A stretch of DNA of 64,000 nt from Phocaeicola faecalis (lineage in GTDB: Bacteria > Bacteroidota > Bacteroidia > Bacteroidales > Bacteroidaceae): positions 1 to 64,000 of the forward strand of contig NZ_JADNRM010000014.1 in the NCBI RefSeq assembly GCF_021730445.1. The letters run 5' to 3'. Below are positions 1-8,579 of this stretch, piece after piece; positions within the stretch are counted from its first letter, which is position 1, and every line of letters begins with the position of its first letter. The position numbers and the translations under genes were made by a program. The notes beneath the pieces were generated by a model. The model did no database searches. It was not told the DNA's origin and saw only the letters and a program-made list of their open reading frames with translations.

Positions 1-65
1 CCATAGTCTTTATGAGAAATAAGTATACATTTCAATCATATTGTCACGTTTCTTGCATTTTGCTT

Positions 66-153
66 GTAGGGGCAGACCCATGTGTCTGCCTGAATGTATT
101 CCGAATAGTGTATTTGTGGATGTATTCGGGCGGATACATGGGGCCGCTCCTAC
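66..153. repeat. Imperfect palindromic intergenic repeat (GTAGGGGC type)
   Basis: The left arm (66-102) begins GTAGGGGCAGACCCATG. The right arm (119-153), read on the other strand, begins GTAGGAGCGGCCCCATG, and the two stay similar for about 35 bases around a short centre. The GTAGGGGC...GCCCCTAC ends resemble the core of the 142-bp elements at 34.3 and 62.3 kb, so this is probably a divergent member of the same class of non-coding palindromes. It carries no credible ORF. Confidence 0.6.
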
Positions 154-438
154 TTGTGTTATTGGACTCTTTTCTCCATAGATGATTAATTAATTTACTT
201 TTTCAGTTTTTGGATATTCCATGTTTTCACCCTTCGTTTTCCCCTGTTTAAGCCTGTTTTCATCCTCCGGTGAGGCAAAAAATACGGTATGTAGGCTTTG
301 TACGCTTTACAGCTCTGATAATCAGTACTTTGGTATGTTTCCACGGGACCAGAAAAGCATAAAGGTGGTCCCTGGGCCTAGTGGACCTAAAAATGATACT
401 TATTTGATTGATAATAAGCTGATTATGTAAAGACCAAA
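154..438. other. Intergenic stretch with no supported gene
   Basis: A 69-codon open frame at 221-430 (+) is the only one of any length. Its translation has no recognisable domain, its composition is unlike a real gene, and it has no start context, so I do not call it. I see no RNA gene or mobile element here. Confidence 0.5.
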
Positions 439-476
439 CAATCCGCCTCGGAGTTCATTATCTCTGAGCCGGATTG
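439..476 (-). terminator. Hairpin downstream of pfkA
   Basis: CAATCCGCCTCGGAG (439-453) can pair with CTCTGAGCCGGATTG (462-476), 13 of 15 positions, around an 8-base loop. It lies about 40 bases past the pfkA stop on the minus strand. The U-run after the stem is weak, so this could be a stabilising hairpin and not a full intrinsic terminator. Confidence 0.5.
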
Positions 477-516
477 TGTTGGAATATTTTAAATCCTGTC
501 GGGACTTATATTTTCT

Positions 517-1497
517 TTAAATGGAGAGTTCGTGAAGCACGTTCACCAGTTCTCTGTCGATAGGTTTGTCGTTCTTGATGGCTTTGGCAAAAGGTACATA
601 GACAATCTTGTCATCATCAATACCAATCATCACGTTACGCTGGCCTTCGAGCAGTGCCTGGATACTGGCTACTCCCATGCGGCTGGCAATGATGCGGTCG
701 TGTGCGGTAGGACGTCCTCCACGCTGCAAGTGTCCCAAGATGGTGACACGCACATCGTATTGGGGATATTCGTTTTTCACACGTTCTGCGTAATGCATGG
801 CTCCTCCGGTAAGTTCGCTCTCGGCCACCAACACGATACTACTGCTTTTTGACTTGCGGAATCCGTGCTCGATAAATTCTTCCAACTGGTCTACTTCCGT
901 ACTGAATTCGGGGATGATGGCTGCTTCTGCTCCTGCGGCAATAGCGCCGTTCAATGCCAGGAAGCCTGCGTCACGTCCCATTACTTCGACAAAGAAGAGA
1001 CGTTCGTGAGAGGTGGCGGTATCGCGGATTTTATCCACTGCGTCGAGAATGGTATTCAGTGCAGTGTCATAGCCGATGGTGGTGTCGGTGCCGTACAAGT
1101 CATTGTCGATTGTTCCCGGCAGACCGATACATGGCACGTCAAACTCCTGTGCGAATATGCGTGCACCGGTCAATGAACCGTCACCGCCAATGATGACCAA
1201 AGCGTCAATCTCGTGCTTCTTCATGTTCTCGTATGCTTGTGCACGTCCTTCGGGGGTTGTGAATTCCTTGCAGCGGGCGGTTTTCAGGATAGTACCTCCC
1301 ATTTGTATGATGTTGCTGACATTTTGGCTCTTGAATTCCTGAATCTCATCTGTTACCAAGCCCTTATATCCTCTATAAATACCATATACTTTCAGTCCGT
1401 TATAGATAGCAGAGCGTGTCACTGCGCGAATGGCAGCGTTCATTCCCGGAGCATCCCCTCCGGATGTTAAGATACCGATACTTTTAATCGTTCCCAT
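517..1497 (-). CDS. pfkA: ATP-dependent 6-phosphofructokinase
   Basis: Phosphorylates fructose 6-phosphate to fructose 1,6-bisphosphate in the cytoplasm, the committed step of glycolysis. The 326-residue length matches bacterial PfkA. The start gives the usual N-terminus with [14 protein letters not shown] (about residues 11-24). The nucleotide loop reads GGDGSLTGA; the Gly after GGD is the signature of the ATP-dependent type, as opposed to the pyrophosphate type. The substrate motifs GTIDND and MGRDAGFLA follow, and GHLQRGG is near the C-terminus. The gene stands alone on the minus strand with a -7-like box just upstream and a hairpin after the stop. Bacteroides genomes often carry more than one pfkA, so this need not be the only copy. 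Confidence 0.97.
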   Translation of the reverse strand: MGTIKSIGILTSGGDAPGMNAAIRAVTRSAIYNGLKVYGIYRGYKGLVTDEIQEFKSQNVSNIIQMGGTILKTARCKEFTTPEGRAQAYENMKKHEIDALVIIGGDGSLTGARIFAQEFDVPCIGLPGTIDNDLYGTDTTIGYDTALNTILDAVDKIRDTATSHERLFFVEVMGRDAGFLALNGAIAAGAEAAIIPEFSTEVDQLEEFIEHGFRKSKSSSIVLVAESELTGGAMHYAERVKNEYPQYDVRVTILGHLQRGGRPTAHDRIIASRMGVASIQALLEGQRNVMIGIDDDKIVYVPFAKAIKNDKPIDRELVNVLHELSI

Positions 1498-1525
1498 AAA
1501 TACCCATTTTAATGTTTTTATGATG

Positions 1526-1533
1526 CAAAGTTA
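1526..1533 (-). promoter_or_regulatory. Bacteroides-type -7 box for pfkA
   Basis: Read on the minus strand this is TAACTTTG, which fits the Bacteroides sigma-ABfr -7 consensus TAnnTTTG, 29 bases before the pfkA ATG. A possible -33 TTG (1551-1553) is 17 bases away, slightly short of the usual 19-21. Confidence 0.5.
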
Positions 1534-1578
1534 GCAATTTATCAGTTGGACAACGATAAAATATTATTTTTTATTGGT

Positions 1579-2445
1579 CTATTTTTCGTTTAGGATAACC
1601 TTTTTACACTCTTCCATCAACCATTTGGGCGTGGAAGTGGCTCCGCAAATGCCGATGGAATGTACATTCTTCAGTAGGTTGCGGTCTATTTCTTCCGGCT
1701 GGTCGATGAGGTAGGAGTTGGGATTAACCTTTTTACATTCCTGAAACAAGATTTTTCCATTGGAGCTTTTACGGCCGCAAACGAAGAAGATGAGGTCGTG
1801 TGCTGCTGCAAATTTGCGGATATTCGGCATGCGGTTGGCCACTTGCCGGCAAATGGTGTCGAAGTATTCGAACGAAGCTTCGGGCGATATGTGTTCCTTG
1901 ATATATTCCACAATCTGCCAAAACTCTTCCAAAGATTTCGTGGTCTGTGAATACAGTCGGATATCTTTGTTGAAGTCCAGATGTACCACTTCCTCCGGCT
2001 TTTCTATGACAATCGCTTTCCCATGTGTCTGTCCCACCAGTCCGAGTACTTCGGCATGGCCGTTTTTCCCGTAAATCACAATTTGTGTGTCATGGCTGTC
2101 GGGGGTGTTGTCAAACTCCTGTTTGATACGTTTTTGCAGCCGCAATACTACAGGGCAGGTTGCATCGATGATTTCGATATTGTTGGCTTTTGCCAGTGCG
2201 TATGTTTCAGGCGGTTCTCCGTGAGCGCGGAGCAGCACCTTGGCGTTATGCAGCTGGGCAAATTCTTCGTGGTTGATGGTGATGAGGCCCATCTTTTTCA
2301 GACGTTCGCATTCTTGTCCGTTGTGCACAATGTCTCCCAGGCAATAGAGCGTGGTGCCCTTTGCCAATTCCTCTTCTGCCTTTTTGATGGCGGTGGTTAC
2401 ACCGAAGCAGAAGCCCGAACCTTCGTCTATCTCTACATTAACCAT
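1579..2445 (-). CDS. ispH: 4-hydroxy-3-methylbut-2-enyl diphosphate reductase
   Basis: Last enzyme of the MEP isoprenoid pathway: it reduces HMBPP to IPP and DMAPP using a [4Fe-4S] cluster. The start [16 protein letters not shown] puts the first cluster Cys in GFCFGV at residues 12-17. The other cluster cysteines appear in DATCPVV and ICGATSTP, and the substrate motif AHGEPPE is present. Length is 288 residues, normal for the family. The ATG overlaps the 3' end of cmk by 8 bases, so the two are translationally linked. A longer in-frame start at 2493 would lie deep inside cmk and is not needed. Isoprenoid supply also fits the polyprenyl synthetase at 4077. Confidence 0.96.
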   Translation of the reverse strand: MVNVEIDEGSGFCFGVTTAIKKAEEELAKGTTLYCLGDIVHNGQECERLKKMGLITINHEEFAQLHNAKVLLRAHGEPPETYALAKANNIEIIDATCPVVLRLQKRIKQEFDNTPDSHDTQIVIYGKNGHAEVLGLVGQTHGKAIVIEKPEEVVHLDFNKDIRLYSQTTKSLEEFWQIVEYIKEHISPEASFEYFDTICRQVANRMPNIRKFAAAHDLIFFVCGRKSSNGKILFQECKKVNPNSYLIDQPEEIDRNLLKNVHSIGICGATSTPKWLMEECKKVILNEK

Positions 2446-3127
2446 TGGTTGCTTTTTGGAATTGTTCTGCCAGCCATTGTTTTTGTTCGGCAATGGTCAT
2501 GTGGCTGTTGTCCAACAAAATAGCATCTTCAGCTTTCCGCAAGGGTCCCACTTCGCGGTTTTGGTCAATATAATCACGCTCTTCCACGTTTTTCAATATT
2601 TCGTCGTAAGAGGCTGACTGGCCTTTTGCTTTCAGCTCGTCGTATCGGCGCTGGGCGCGGATGGCGGCAGAGGCGGTTACGAAAATCTTCAGTTCGGCAT
2701 CAGGAAAAACCACGGTTCCGATATCGCGTCCGTCCATCACGATTCCTTTCTCTCTGCCCATTTCCTGTTGCTGCTTCACCAGTGCTTCCCGAACAAATCC
2801 GAGGGCTGCCACCGGGCTCACGTGCGAAGAGACTTCCATGGTGCGGATGCGTTCTTCCACCTCTTCGCCATTCAGCAAGGTGACAGGGCGTTGGGTCTTC
2901 GGGTTCAGCCGGAAAGAGATTTTAATGTCGGGCAAGCGATTGCGAAGCACCTCCTCCCGGATGCCGTTGTCTGTAAACAAACCGTTGTCGAGGCAGTATA
3001 AAGTAACGGCACGATACATGGCACCGCTATCTATATATATGTATCCTATTTCACGTGCCAAATCTTTGGCCATTGTGCTTTTTCCACAAGACGAGTAACC
3101 GTCGATGGCTATTGTTATTTTTTTCAT
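2438..3127 (-). CDS. cmk: Cytidylate kinase
   Basis: Transfers phosphate from ATP to CMP or dCMP in pyrimidine nucleotide recycling. The N-terminus [18 protein letters not shown] carries the P-loop GYSSCGKS (residues 9-16). [12 protein letters not shown] (about 33-44) is the CMP-binding stretch, and [14 protein letters not shown] (about 130-143) is the conserved mid-domain motif. At 229 residues it is the usual length. It is the first gene of a cmk-ispH pair, an arrangement also seen fused or adjacent in other bacteria. A -7 box lies 41 bases upstream. Confidence 0.96.
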   Translation of the reverse strand: MKKITIAIDGYSSCGKSTMAKDLAREIGYIYIDSGAMYRAVTLYCLDNGLFTDNGIREEVLRNRLPDIKISFRLNPKTQRPVTLLNGEEVEERIRTMEVSSHVSPVAALGFVREALVKQQQEMGREKGIVMDGRDIGTVVFPDAELKIFVTASAAIRAQRRYDELKAKGQSASYDEILKNVEERDYIDQNREVGPLRKAEDAILLDNSHMTIAEQKQWLAEQFQKATNG

Positions 3128-3167
3128 ATATAATTATGTATAGATGAGTATATTGCTTTATGCGGTT

Positions 3168-3175
3168 CAAAGATA
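3168..3175 (-). promoter_or_regulatory. -7 box for cmk-ispH
   Basis: Minus-strand TATCTTTG, a perfect fit to TAnnTTTG, 41 bases before the cmk ATG. No convincing -33 TTTG is visible at the expected distance. Confidence 0.55.
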
Positions 3176-3271
3176 GGGAAAAGTTAGGTGCCCTTCTATG
3201 AAAAAGAACTAAAATATAATGAATTAGCAAATTTTTACGGTGAAAATACTTTTTGTTTAAAAGAAAAGTGC

Positions 3272-3279
3272 TACATTTG
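3272..3279 (+). promoter_or_regulatory. -7 box for the TonB gene
   Basis: TACATTTG lies 38 bases before the ATG at 3317. A TTTG at 3252-3255 is 16 bases upstream, closer than the standard 19-21, so only the -7 part is well supported. Confidence 0.5.
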
Positions 3280-3316
3280 CCCTGAATGAGAAACACTTAA
3301 TTTTAAACAACAATTT

Positions 3317-4000
3317 ATGGAAGTTAAAAAATCGCCCAAGGCAGATCTTGAAGGTAAGAAAAGTACCTGGCTGCTAATCGGTTATGTGTTTATCTTGGCT
3401 CTTATGTTTGTCGCTTTCGAATGGACTGATCGTGATAAGCAGGTGAGTACAGATAATGGTATAGCCGCAGTTGTATTTGAAGAAGAAATGGTTCCTATCA
3501 CAGAACAGGAAGAACAACAGCAGGCTCCTCCTCCCGAAATTCCTAAAGCGGAAGAAATTATTGAAATCGTAGATAATGATGCTAAAGTGGAAGAAACAGT
3601 TATTCAGGCATCAGATGAAACGGAAAAAGCTGTGGAAGTTAAATATACACCGGTTGTAGTAGAAGAGGAAGAACCGGAAGAACAACAGATTTTCCAGATT
3701 GTAGAAGAAATGCCCGAATTCCCCGGCGGTATGGGAGAATGTTTGAAGTTCTTGATGAAGAATGCAAAATATCCGACCATCTCTCAGGAAAACGGTGTGC
3801 AGGGTAAAGTATCAGTGAAGTTCGTTATCGAAAAAGACGGTTCTGTTGCTGATCCGGTTGTCGTTCGCGGTGTAGACCCTTACTTGGATAAAGAGGCTCT
3901 GCGTGTAGTGAAGACAATGCCGAAATGGAAACCCGGTAAACAACGTGGTAAACCGGTACGTGTAAGTTACACCGTGCCCGTAATCTTTAAATTACAGTAA
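3317..4000 (+). CDS. Energy transducer TonB
   Basis: Couples the inner-membrane proton gradient to outer-membrane TonB-dependent receptors. The 227 residues divide into a short basic cytoplasmic tail, one membrane anchor (about residues 19-36, WLLIGYVFILALMFVAF), a long acidic Glu/Pro linker through the periplasm (about 50-125, with QAPPPEIPKAEE), and a TonB C-terminal domain (about 130-227) with EMPEFPGG, GKVSVKFVIEKDGS and WKPGKQRGK. The C-terminal domain is very close to both domains of the M56 protein at 62474. The gene is monocistronic, with a -7 box in front and an intrinsic terminator behind. The ExbB/ExbD operon 2 kb downstream is its likely power source. Confidence 0.93.
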   Translation: MEVKKSPKADLEGKKSTWLLIGYVFILALMFVAFEWTDRDKQVSTDNGIAAVVFEEEMVPITEQEEQQQAPPPEIPKAEEIIEIVDNDAKVEETVIQASDETEKAVEVKYTPVVVEEEEPEEQQIFQIVEEMPEFPGGMGECLKFLMKNAKYPTISQENGVQGKVSVKFVIEKDGSVADPVVVRGVDPYLDKEALRVVKTMPKWKPGKQRGKPVRVSYTVPVIFKLQ

Positions 4001-4019
4001 TCTTTGGATAAAAATCATG

Positions 4020-4051
4020 AAGAGGCTGCTCATTGGGTAGCCTCTTTTTTT
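4020..4051 (+). terminator. Intrinsic terminator after tonB
   Basis: GAGGCT (4022-4027) pairs with AGCCTC (4039-4044) around an 11-base loop, followed directly by a run of seven T. Confidence 0.85.
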
Positions 4052-4076
4052 AGTAATATATTTAATTCTTTTTCTT

Positions 4077-5054
4077 ATGGCTTTTTTAGCGACCGAATTG
4101 TTGGATAAGATCAATGGCTATCTTTCTGAAATGACTTATATGCGTGAACCGAAAGGGTTGTATGCTCCTATAGAATATGTATTGTCGTTGGGTGGAAAGC
4201 GGATTCGTCCTGTCTTGATGTTGCTTGCTTATAATCTGTATAAGGAAGATGTGGACTGTATTTTGCCGCAGGCGGCAGGCATCGAGACTTACCATAATTA
4301 TACTTTATTGCATGACGACCTGATGGATAAGGCTGATATGCGCCGCAATAAACCTACTGTCCATAAAGTATGGGATGACAATACGGCTATCTTGTCGGGA
4401 GACGCTATGCTGGTACTGGCCTATCGGTTGATGGCTGATTGTCAGGAAAGCTATTTGAAGCGGGTAATGGATGTCTTTACACAAACGGCTCTCGAAATAT
4501 GTGAAGGACAGCAATGGGATATGGAGTTTGAGACCCGTACCGATGTGACGGTTCCGGAATATATAGAAATGATTCGTCTGAAAACCTCTGTATTGTTGTC
4601 GGCGGCATTGAAAATCGGAGCCGTTTTAGGAGATGCTTCCGAAGAGGATGCCCGCAAACTTTATGATTTCGGCATTCAGATGGGACTGGCCTTCCAGTTG
4701 CAGGACGATTATCTGGATGTATATGGTGACCCCAAAGTGTTCGGGAAGAATATTGGTGGTGATATCTTATGCAATAAGAAAACCTTTATGCTGATAAACG
4801 CATTGAACTTGGGTAATCCGCGTCAGAAGGAAGAACTGAACCGGTGGATTTCGTGTACGGAGTATTGCCCGGAGGAGAAGATTAAGGCTGTGACCGGACT
4901 TTATAACGAGATTGGCATTGATAAAGTCTGCGAAGGTAAAATCAATGAGTATTATTCAAAAGGACTCGCCTTGCTGGATGGCGTGAGTCTGCCGGCAGAG
5001 CGGAAAGAAGAATTGAAATCATTTGTTTGTCATTTAATGGATAGAAAAGTGTGA
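4077..5054 (+). CDS. Polyprenyl synthetase (trans-isoprenyl diphosphate synthase)
   Basis: Condenses IPP onto allylic diphosphates, giving FPP/GGPP-type or longer prenyl chains for quinones and lipid carriers. The family hallmarks are GGKRIRP (about residues 39-45), the first Asp-rich motif in LLHDDLMDKADMRR (about 77-90), and the second in QLQDDYLDVYGDP (about 206-218) followed by GKNIGGD. Length 325 residues is normal. Product chain length cannot be decided by eye; the residues before the first Asp-rich motif (HNYTLLHDD) would be the place to look. The stop codon overlaps the tatD start in the arrangement TGATG, so the two genes are translationally coupled. Confidence 0.92.
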   Translation: MAFLATELLDKINGYLSEMTYMREPKGLYAPIEYVLSLGGKRIRPVLMLLAYNLYKEDVDCILPQAAGIETYHNYTLLHDDLMDKADMRRNKPTVHKVWDDNTAILSGDAMLVLAYRLMADCQESYLKRVMDVFTQTALEICEGQQWDMEFETRTDVTVPEYIEMIRLKTSVLLSAALKIGAVLGDASEEDARKLYDFGIQMGLAFQLQDDYLDVYGDPKVFGKNIGGDILCNKKTFMLINALNLGNPRQKEELNRWISCTEYCPEEKIKAVTGLYNEIGIDKVCEGKINEYYSKGLALLDGVSLPAERKEELKSFVCHLMDRKV

Positions 5055-5827
5055 TGATTGATACCCATTCCCATCTTTTTGCAGAAGAGTTTGTCGCAGA
5101 CTTGCCACAAGTGATAGAACGTGCCAAGGCTGCCGGTGTCATGAAGGTCTTTATGCCCAACATTGATGATACAACCATTCGTGAACTGTTGGAAGTGTGT
5201 GCGGCATATAAAGGCTTTTGCTATCCGATGCTGGGCTTTCATCCGACATCGGTGGATGGTGATTATAAAGCCCGCCTGATGCCGATGAAAGAGTTGCTGG
5301 TCGAAGGACATCCTTATATTGCCATTGGCGAGGTGGGGATGGATTTGTATTGGGATAAAACATACCTCAAAGAGCAGCAGGCGGCACTGGACGAACAGAT
5401 ACAGTGGGCACTGGAATATGATTTGCCTTTGATTATTCATTGCCGTGACGCCTTCCCCGAATTGTTTGAAGTACTCTCTCCTTATAAGGACACGAATCTG
5501 AGCGGTATCTTTCACAGTTTTACGGGCAGTGCAGAAGAAGCAAATCAGTTGTTGGACTATCCTGATTTTAGAATTGGAATAAACGGAGTGGTCACCTTTA
5601 AGAAGAGTACGTTACCCGAAACACTGAAGAATGTTCCTTTAAGTAAAATTGTGCTCGAAACCGATTCTCCCTATTTGGCTCCTGTGCCCCACAGAGGGAA
5701 AAGAAACGAGTCTTCCTATATAAAGGAAGTCGCATTAAAGCTGGCGGAAATTTATGGCATGAGTTTGGCAGAAGTAGATGCCATAACGACCGATAACGCT
5801 TTAAAAGTGTTCAAAATGGCTGAATAA
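5054..5827 (+). CDS. TatD family metal-dependent hydrolase (DNase)
   Basis: A TIM-barrel metallohydrolase; family members act as 3'-5' exonucleases or quality-control DNases in the cytoplasm. MIDTHSHLF supplies the HxH metal ligands, GEVGMDLYWD the Glu, LIIHCRDAF a further His, FHSFTGS another, and LETDSPYLAPVPHRGKRN the final Asp and substrate loop. The 257-residue length fits TatD/YcfH. The ATG shares bases with the stop of the prenyl synthase gene. An upstream GTG one codon earlier is possible but less likely. Confidence 0.92.
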   Translation: MIDTHSHLFAEEFVADLPQVIERAKAAGVMKVFMPNIDDTTIRELLEVCAAYKGFCYPMLGFHPTSVDGDYKARLMPMKELLVEGHPYIAIGEVGMDLYWDKTYLKEQQAALDEQIQWALEYDLPLIIHCRDAFPELFEVLSPYKDTNLSGIFHSFTGSAEEANQLLDYPDFRIGINGVVTFKKSTLPETLKNVPLSKIVLETDSPYLAPVPHRGKRNESSYIKEVALKLAEIYGMSLAEVDAITTDNALKVFKMAE

Positions 5828-5996
5828 GTTTTTAAAGTTTATTAAATTTGAGGTGATATACCAATATTGAGGCGTCGAATTCTGTGTAAGACGAAAAAAA
5901 AGGATACATTTGTGACTGAAATCGCTTGCAATTCCCAAATTTCTTTGTAATTTGCACCCGATTTCAAAATGAGGATGTAAATGTGTCCCCTAAAAA

Positions 5997-6084
5997 GGAG
6001 AGATGCTCGAGTGGTTGAAGAGGCACGCCTGGAAAGCGTGTATACGCCAAAAGTGTATCGCGGGTTCGAATCCCGCTCTCTCCG
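5997..6084 (+). tRNA. tRNA-Ser (anticodon GGA)
   Basis: A complete class II cloverleaf. The acceptor stem GGAGAGA (5997-6003) pairs with TCTCTCC (6077-6083), with discriminator G at 6084. The anticodon stem CACGC/GCGTG encloses CTGGAAA, giving anticodon GGA (6031-6033), which reads UCC and UCU. A long variable arm (about 6041-6059), typical of serine, is followed by the T arm CGGGTTCGAATCCCG. The CCA end is not encoded (GCATT follows). A TACATTTG box at 5905-5912 may belong to its promoter. The 170 bases between tatD and the tRNA hold no other supported feature. Confidence 0.97.
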
Positions 6085-6171
6085 CATTGCTATGGAAAAG
6101 GCAAAAAAGTGGAAAACAATTAAAACAATAAAATAACAATTAATTAATTAATCTTAAAAATTAGACACACA

Positions 6172-6936
6172 ATGAAAAAGTTATTTGCAATTCTTGCAGT
6201 GATGGGAGTCCTTACTTTGGGATCAGTTCAGCCTATTATGGCTCAGGATGAAGCTCCGGCTCAAACAGAACAGACAACAGTAGTTGAAGAAGGTGGTGGT
6301 CTCCACAAAGAACTCAAAACTAAATTTATCGAAGGTTCTGCAGACTTTATGTCTTTGGTAGCTATCGCATTAGTTTTAGGTTTGGCTTTCTGTATTGAAC
6401 GTATCATTTATTTAAGCTTGGCTGAAGTGAACACAAAGAAGTTGATGGCTAACATCGAAGCTGCTTTGGAAAAAGGTGATGTAGAAGCTGCTAAGACAGT
6501 ATGTCGTAACACTCGTGGTCCGGTTGCCTCTATCTGCTATCAGGGCTTGATGAGAATCGATGAAGGTGTTGACGTTGTTGAACGCTCAGTTGTTTCTTAC
6601 GGTGGTGTTCAGGCAGGTTACCTTGAAAAAGGATGTTCTTGGATTACATTGTTCATCGCAATGGCTCCGTCTTTGGGATTCTTGGGTACTGTAATCGGTA
6701 TGGTTATGGCGTTCGATAAAATCCAGCAGGCAGGTGATATTTCTCCGACAGTTGTTGCAGGTGGTATGAAAGTGGCCTTGATTACTACTATCTTCGGTTT
6801 GGTTGTAGCATTGATTCTTCAGGTATTCTATAACTACATCCTTTCTAAGATTGAAGCTATCACAAGCCAGATGGAAGATTCTTCTATCACATTGCTTGAT
6901 ATGATTATGAAATATAACTTGAAATACAAAAAATAA
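6172..6936 (+). CDS. exbB: MotA/TolQ/ExbB proton channel family protein
   Basis: The channel subunit of an inner-membrane motor that energises TonB or a Tol-like system. An N-terminal hydrophobic segment ending in QPIMAQDEAPAQ (about residues 1-25) looks like a cleavable signal peptide, followed by a short acidic periplasmic stretch. Three membrane helices follow (about 60-80, 155-180 and 195-220). The family core reads GSADFMSLVAIALVLGLAF and then SLGFLGTVIGMVMAFDKI, and the cytoplasmic domain lies between helix 1 and 2. It heads a four-gene operon with a small membrane protein and two ExbD-type partners. A signal peptide before helix 1 is seen in Bacteroidetes ExbB proteins but not in E. 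coli ExbB. TolQ is the alternative name, since no pal/tolB is present to decide. Confidence 0.9.
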   Translation: MKKLFAILAVMGVLTLGSVQPIMAQDEAPAQTEQTTVVEEGGGLHKELKTKFIEGSADFMSLVAIALVLGLAFCIERIIYLSLAEVNTKKLMANIEAALEKGDVEAAKTVCRNTRGPVASICYQGLMRIDEGVDVVERSVVSYGGVQAGYLEKGCSWITLFIAMAPSLGFLGTVIGMVMAFDKIQQAGDISPTVVAGGMKVALITTIFGLVVALILQVFYNYILSKIEAITSQMEDSSITLLDMIMKYNLKYKK

Positions 6937-6944
6937 TTAGAACA

Positions 6945-7403
6945 ATGGCTAAGTTATCATATAGAATGTCCTACTATGCATTATATGTCTGTTTTGCACT
7001 GATTTTAGTGGTGCTCGGCATGTTCTACTTTGTAGGATATAATAACCCGGTCGGCGAATATAATGAGCCGGCTCATACAGAAACATTGATTTACTTGATG
7101 TATGCTATGTTTGGTATTTGTGTAGCTGTAACTCTTGTAGGAGCCATTGCACAATTCGGAGCTGCATTGAAAGATAATCCAATGAATGCTGTTAAATCTT
7201 TGTTAGGTATCGTATTATTGGTGGTTGTATTGGTAGTTTCTTACGGTATGGGTTCTGATGCTACTATCATGACCGGTGACGGTCCTTATACTGATACTTT
7301 CTGGTTGAAGATTACTGATATGTTGATTTACTCTATTTATTTCTTGTTTGGAGTAGCTGCTATCGGTACTATCGTTAACTTGAGCGGTATCTTCAAGAAA
7401 TAA
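6945..7403 (+). CDS. Small four-helix membrane protein of the ExbB/ExbD operon
   Basis: The 152 residues are nearly all membrane-embedded. Four hydrophobic helices lie at about 7-28, 47-70, 84-103 and 124-148, and I recognise no enzymatic motif. The gene starts 8 bases after exbB and is followed by exbD, in the same direction and presumably the same transcript. The constant company of ExbB and ExbD suggests an accessory or assembly subunit of the proton-driven complex, but that is inference from position only. I do not recognise the family by name. Confidence 0.75.
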   Translation: MAKLSYRMSYYALYVCFALILVVLGMFYFVGYNNPVGEYNEPAHTETLIYLMYAMFGICVAVTLVGAIAQFGAALKDNPMNAVKSLLGIVLLVVVLVVSYGMGSDATIMTGDGPYTDTFWLKITDMLIYSIYFLFGVAAIGTIVNLSGIFKK

Positions 7404-7443
7404 TAAACATTGATATTAACAATTAAAAAACGAAATAAGTAAA

Positions 7444-8031
7444 ATGGCAAGAAAGAAAAGAGGCGTACCTGGGATTAACTCCAGTTCAACAGCCGATATT
7501 GCCTTTATGTTGCTTATTTTCTTCTTGATTACAACATCTATGGATACTGACCGTGGTTTGGCGAGACGTCTGCCGCCTCCCCCCGAACAGAATCAAAAAG
7601 ATGATAATATCTTAAAGAAAGAACGTAATGTGCTCCAAGTACGTCTGAACAAAGACGACCAACTGATGTGTGGTAAGGAGTATATTGATATAAAGCAATT
7701 AAGAGAAAAGGCAAAAGAATTTATCGCCAATCCGTACGATGATGAAAATCTCCCGGAAAAACATAGAAAGAATATTCCTTTGTTGGGTGATTGTATGGTT
7801 ACGGAACAGCATGTAATTTCTGTTCAGAATGACGTTGGTACCAGCTATCAGGCATATATCAATGTTCAGAATGAATTGGTGGCTGCATATAATGAACTTC
7901 GTGACGAACTGGGTAAGGCTAAGTTTGGCAAGGTTTATAATGAGTGTAACGAAGACGAACAGAAAGCGATTCGTGAATATTATCAGCAGAAAATTTCTGA
8001 AGCTGAACCTAAAAAGTATGGAGGTAAATAA
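7444..8031 (+). CDS. exbD: ExbD/TolR family biopolymer transport protein (first copy)
   Basis: The partner that couples the ExbB channel to TonB. It has a short basic cytoplasmic tail (MARKKRGVPGINSSS), then one membrane helix (about residues 17-36) starting ADIAFMLLIFFLITT, whose Asp is the proton-carrying residue of ExbD/TolR. A periplasmic domain completes the 195 residues, longer than the 140 or so usual for ExbD because of a charged insert between about 85 and 130. The last base of its TAA is the first base of the next gene's ATG, so the two ExbD copies are translationally coupled and probably assemble together. Confidence 0.9.
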   Translation: MARKKRGVPGINSSSTADIAFMLLIFFLITTSMDTDRGLARRLPPPPEQNQKDDNILKKERNVLQVRLNKDDQLMCGKEYIDIKQLREKAKEFIANPYDDENLPEKHRKNIPLLGDCMVTEQHVISVQNDVGTSYQAYINVQNELVAAYNELRDELGKAKFGKVYNECNEDEQKAIREYYQQKISEAEPKKYGGK

Positions 8032-8495
8032 TGGGAAAATTTAATAAAACAGGTAAACGTGGAATGCCTGAATTGAATACCTCTTCTTTGCCTGACCTTA
8101 TCTTTACTATGTTGTTCTTCTTTATGATTGTAACAACAATGCGTGAGGTTACATTGAAGGTTCAATTTAGAGTTCCGCAGGCTACAGAACTTGAAAAATT
8201 GGAAAAGAAGTCTTTGGTTTCCTTTATCTATATCGGTAGACCATTGCCCGAATTCCAAAAGAAAATGGGTGCTGAAAGCCGTATTCAGCTGAATGATAAA
8301 TTTGCTGAAGTTTCAGAAGTTCAGGATTATATTTATCAGGAACGTGAAAACATGAAAGAAGAAGATCAGCCGTTTATGACAGTATCTATGAAGGTGGATA
8401 GCGAAACTAAGATGGGTATTGTACAGGATGTAAAACAGGCTCTTCGTCAGGCTTATGCTTTGAATATTAACTATTCTGCTACTCAACGTCAGTAA
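8031..8495 (+). CDS. exbD: ExbD/TolR family biopolymer transport protein (second copy)
   Basis: A second ExbD of 154 residues, with the same design as the first: basic tail, a helix starting SLPDLIFTMLFFFMIVTT (about residues 19-37) that keeps the key Asp, then a periplasmic domain. It shares the RGMPELNTSS/RGVPGINSSS junction with its neighbour, so the two look like an old duplication that has diverged in the periplasmic part. It is the last gene of the operon; a strong intrinsic terminator follows 25 bases after the stop. Confidence 0.9.
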   Translation: MGKFNKTGKRGMPELNTSSLPDLIFTMLFFFMIVTTMREVTLKVQFRVPQATELEKLEKKSLVSFIYIGRPLPEFQKKMGAESRIQLNDKFAEVSEVQDYIYQERENMKEEDQPFMTVSMKVDSETKMGIVQDVKQALRQAYALNINYSATQRQ

Positions 8496-8519
8496 AATAG
8501 TTGATACATGATATGAAAA

Positions 8520-8552
8520 AAGGAAGTTGTTTTTGAGCAACTTCCTTTTTTT
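8520..8552 (+). terminator. Intrinsic terminator of the exbBD operon
   Basis: GGAAGTTG (8522-8529) pairs perfectly with CAACTTCC (8538-8545) around an 8-base loop, followed by seven T. Confidence 0.92.
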
Positions 8553-8579
8553 GTCTCTGTCTTAAAAAGAAGTATACGG

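Noticed and set aside
221-430. 69-codon open frame on the plus strand near the window start
   Set aside because: No domain, no start context, composition unlike a gene; likely a chance frame beside a palindromic repeat.
2445-2493. Longer start for ispH at 2493
   Set aside because: It would extend the protein into cmk coding sequence by 16 codons without family support; MVNVEIDEG is the conserved N-terminus.
5828-5996. Possible second RNA gene before tRNA-Ser
   Set aside because: AT-rich stretch with a -7-like box but no fold that I can support.
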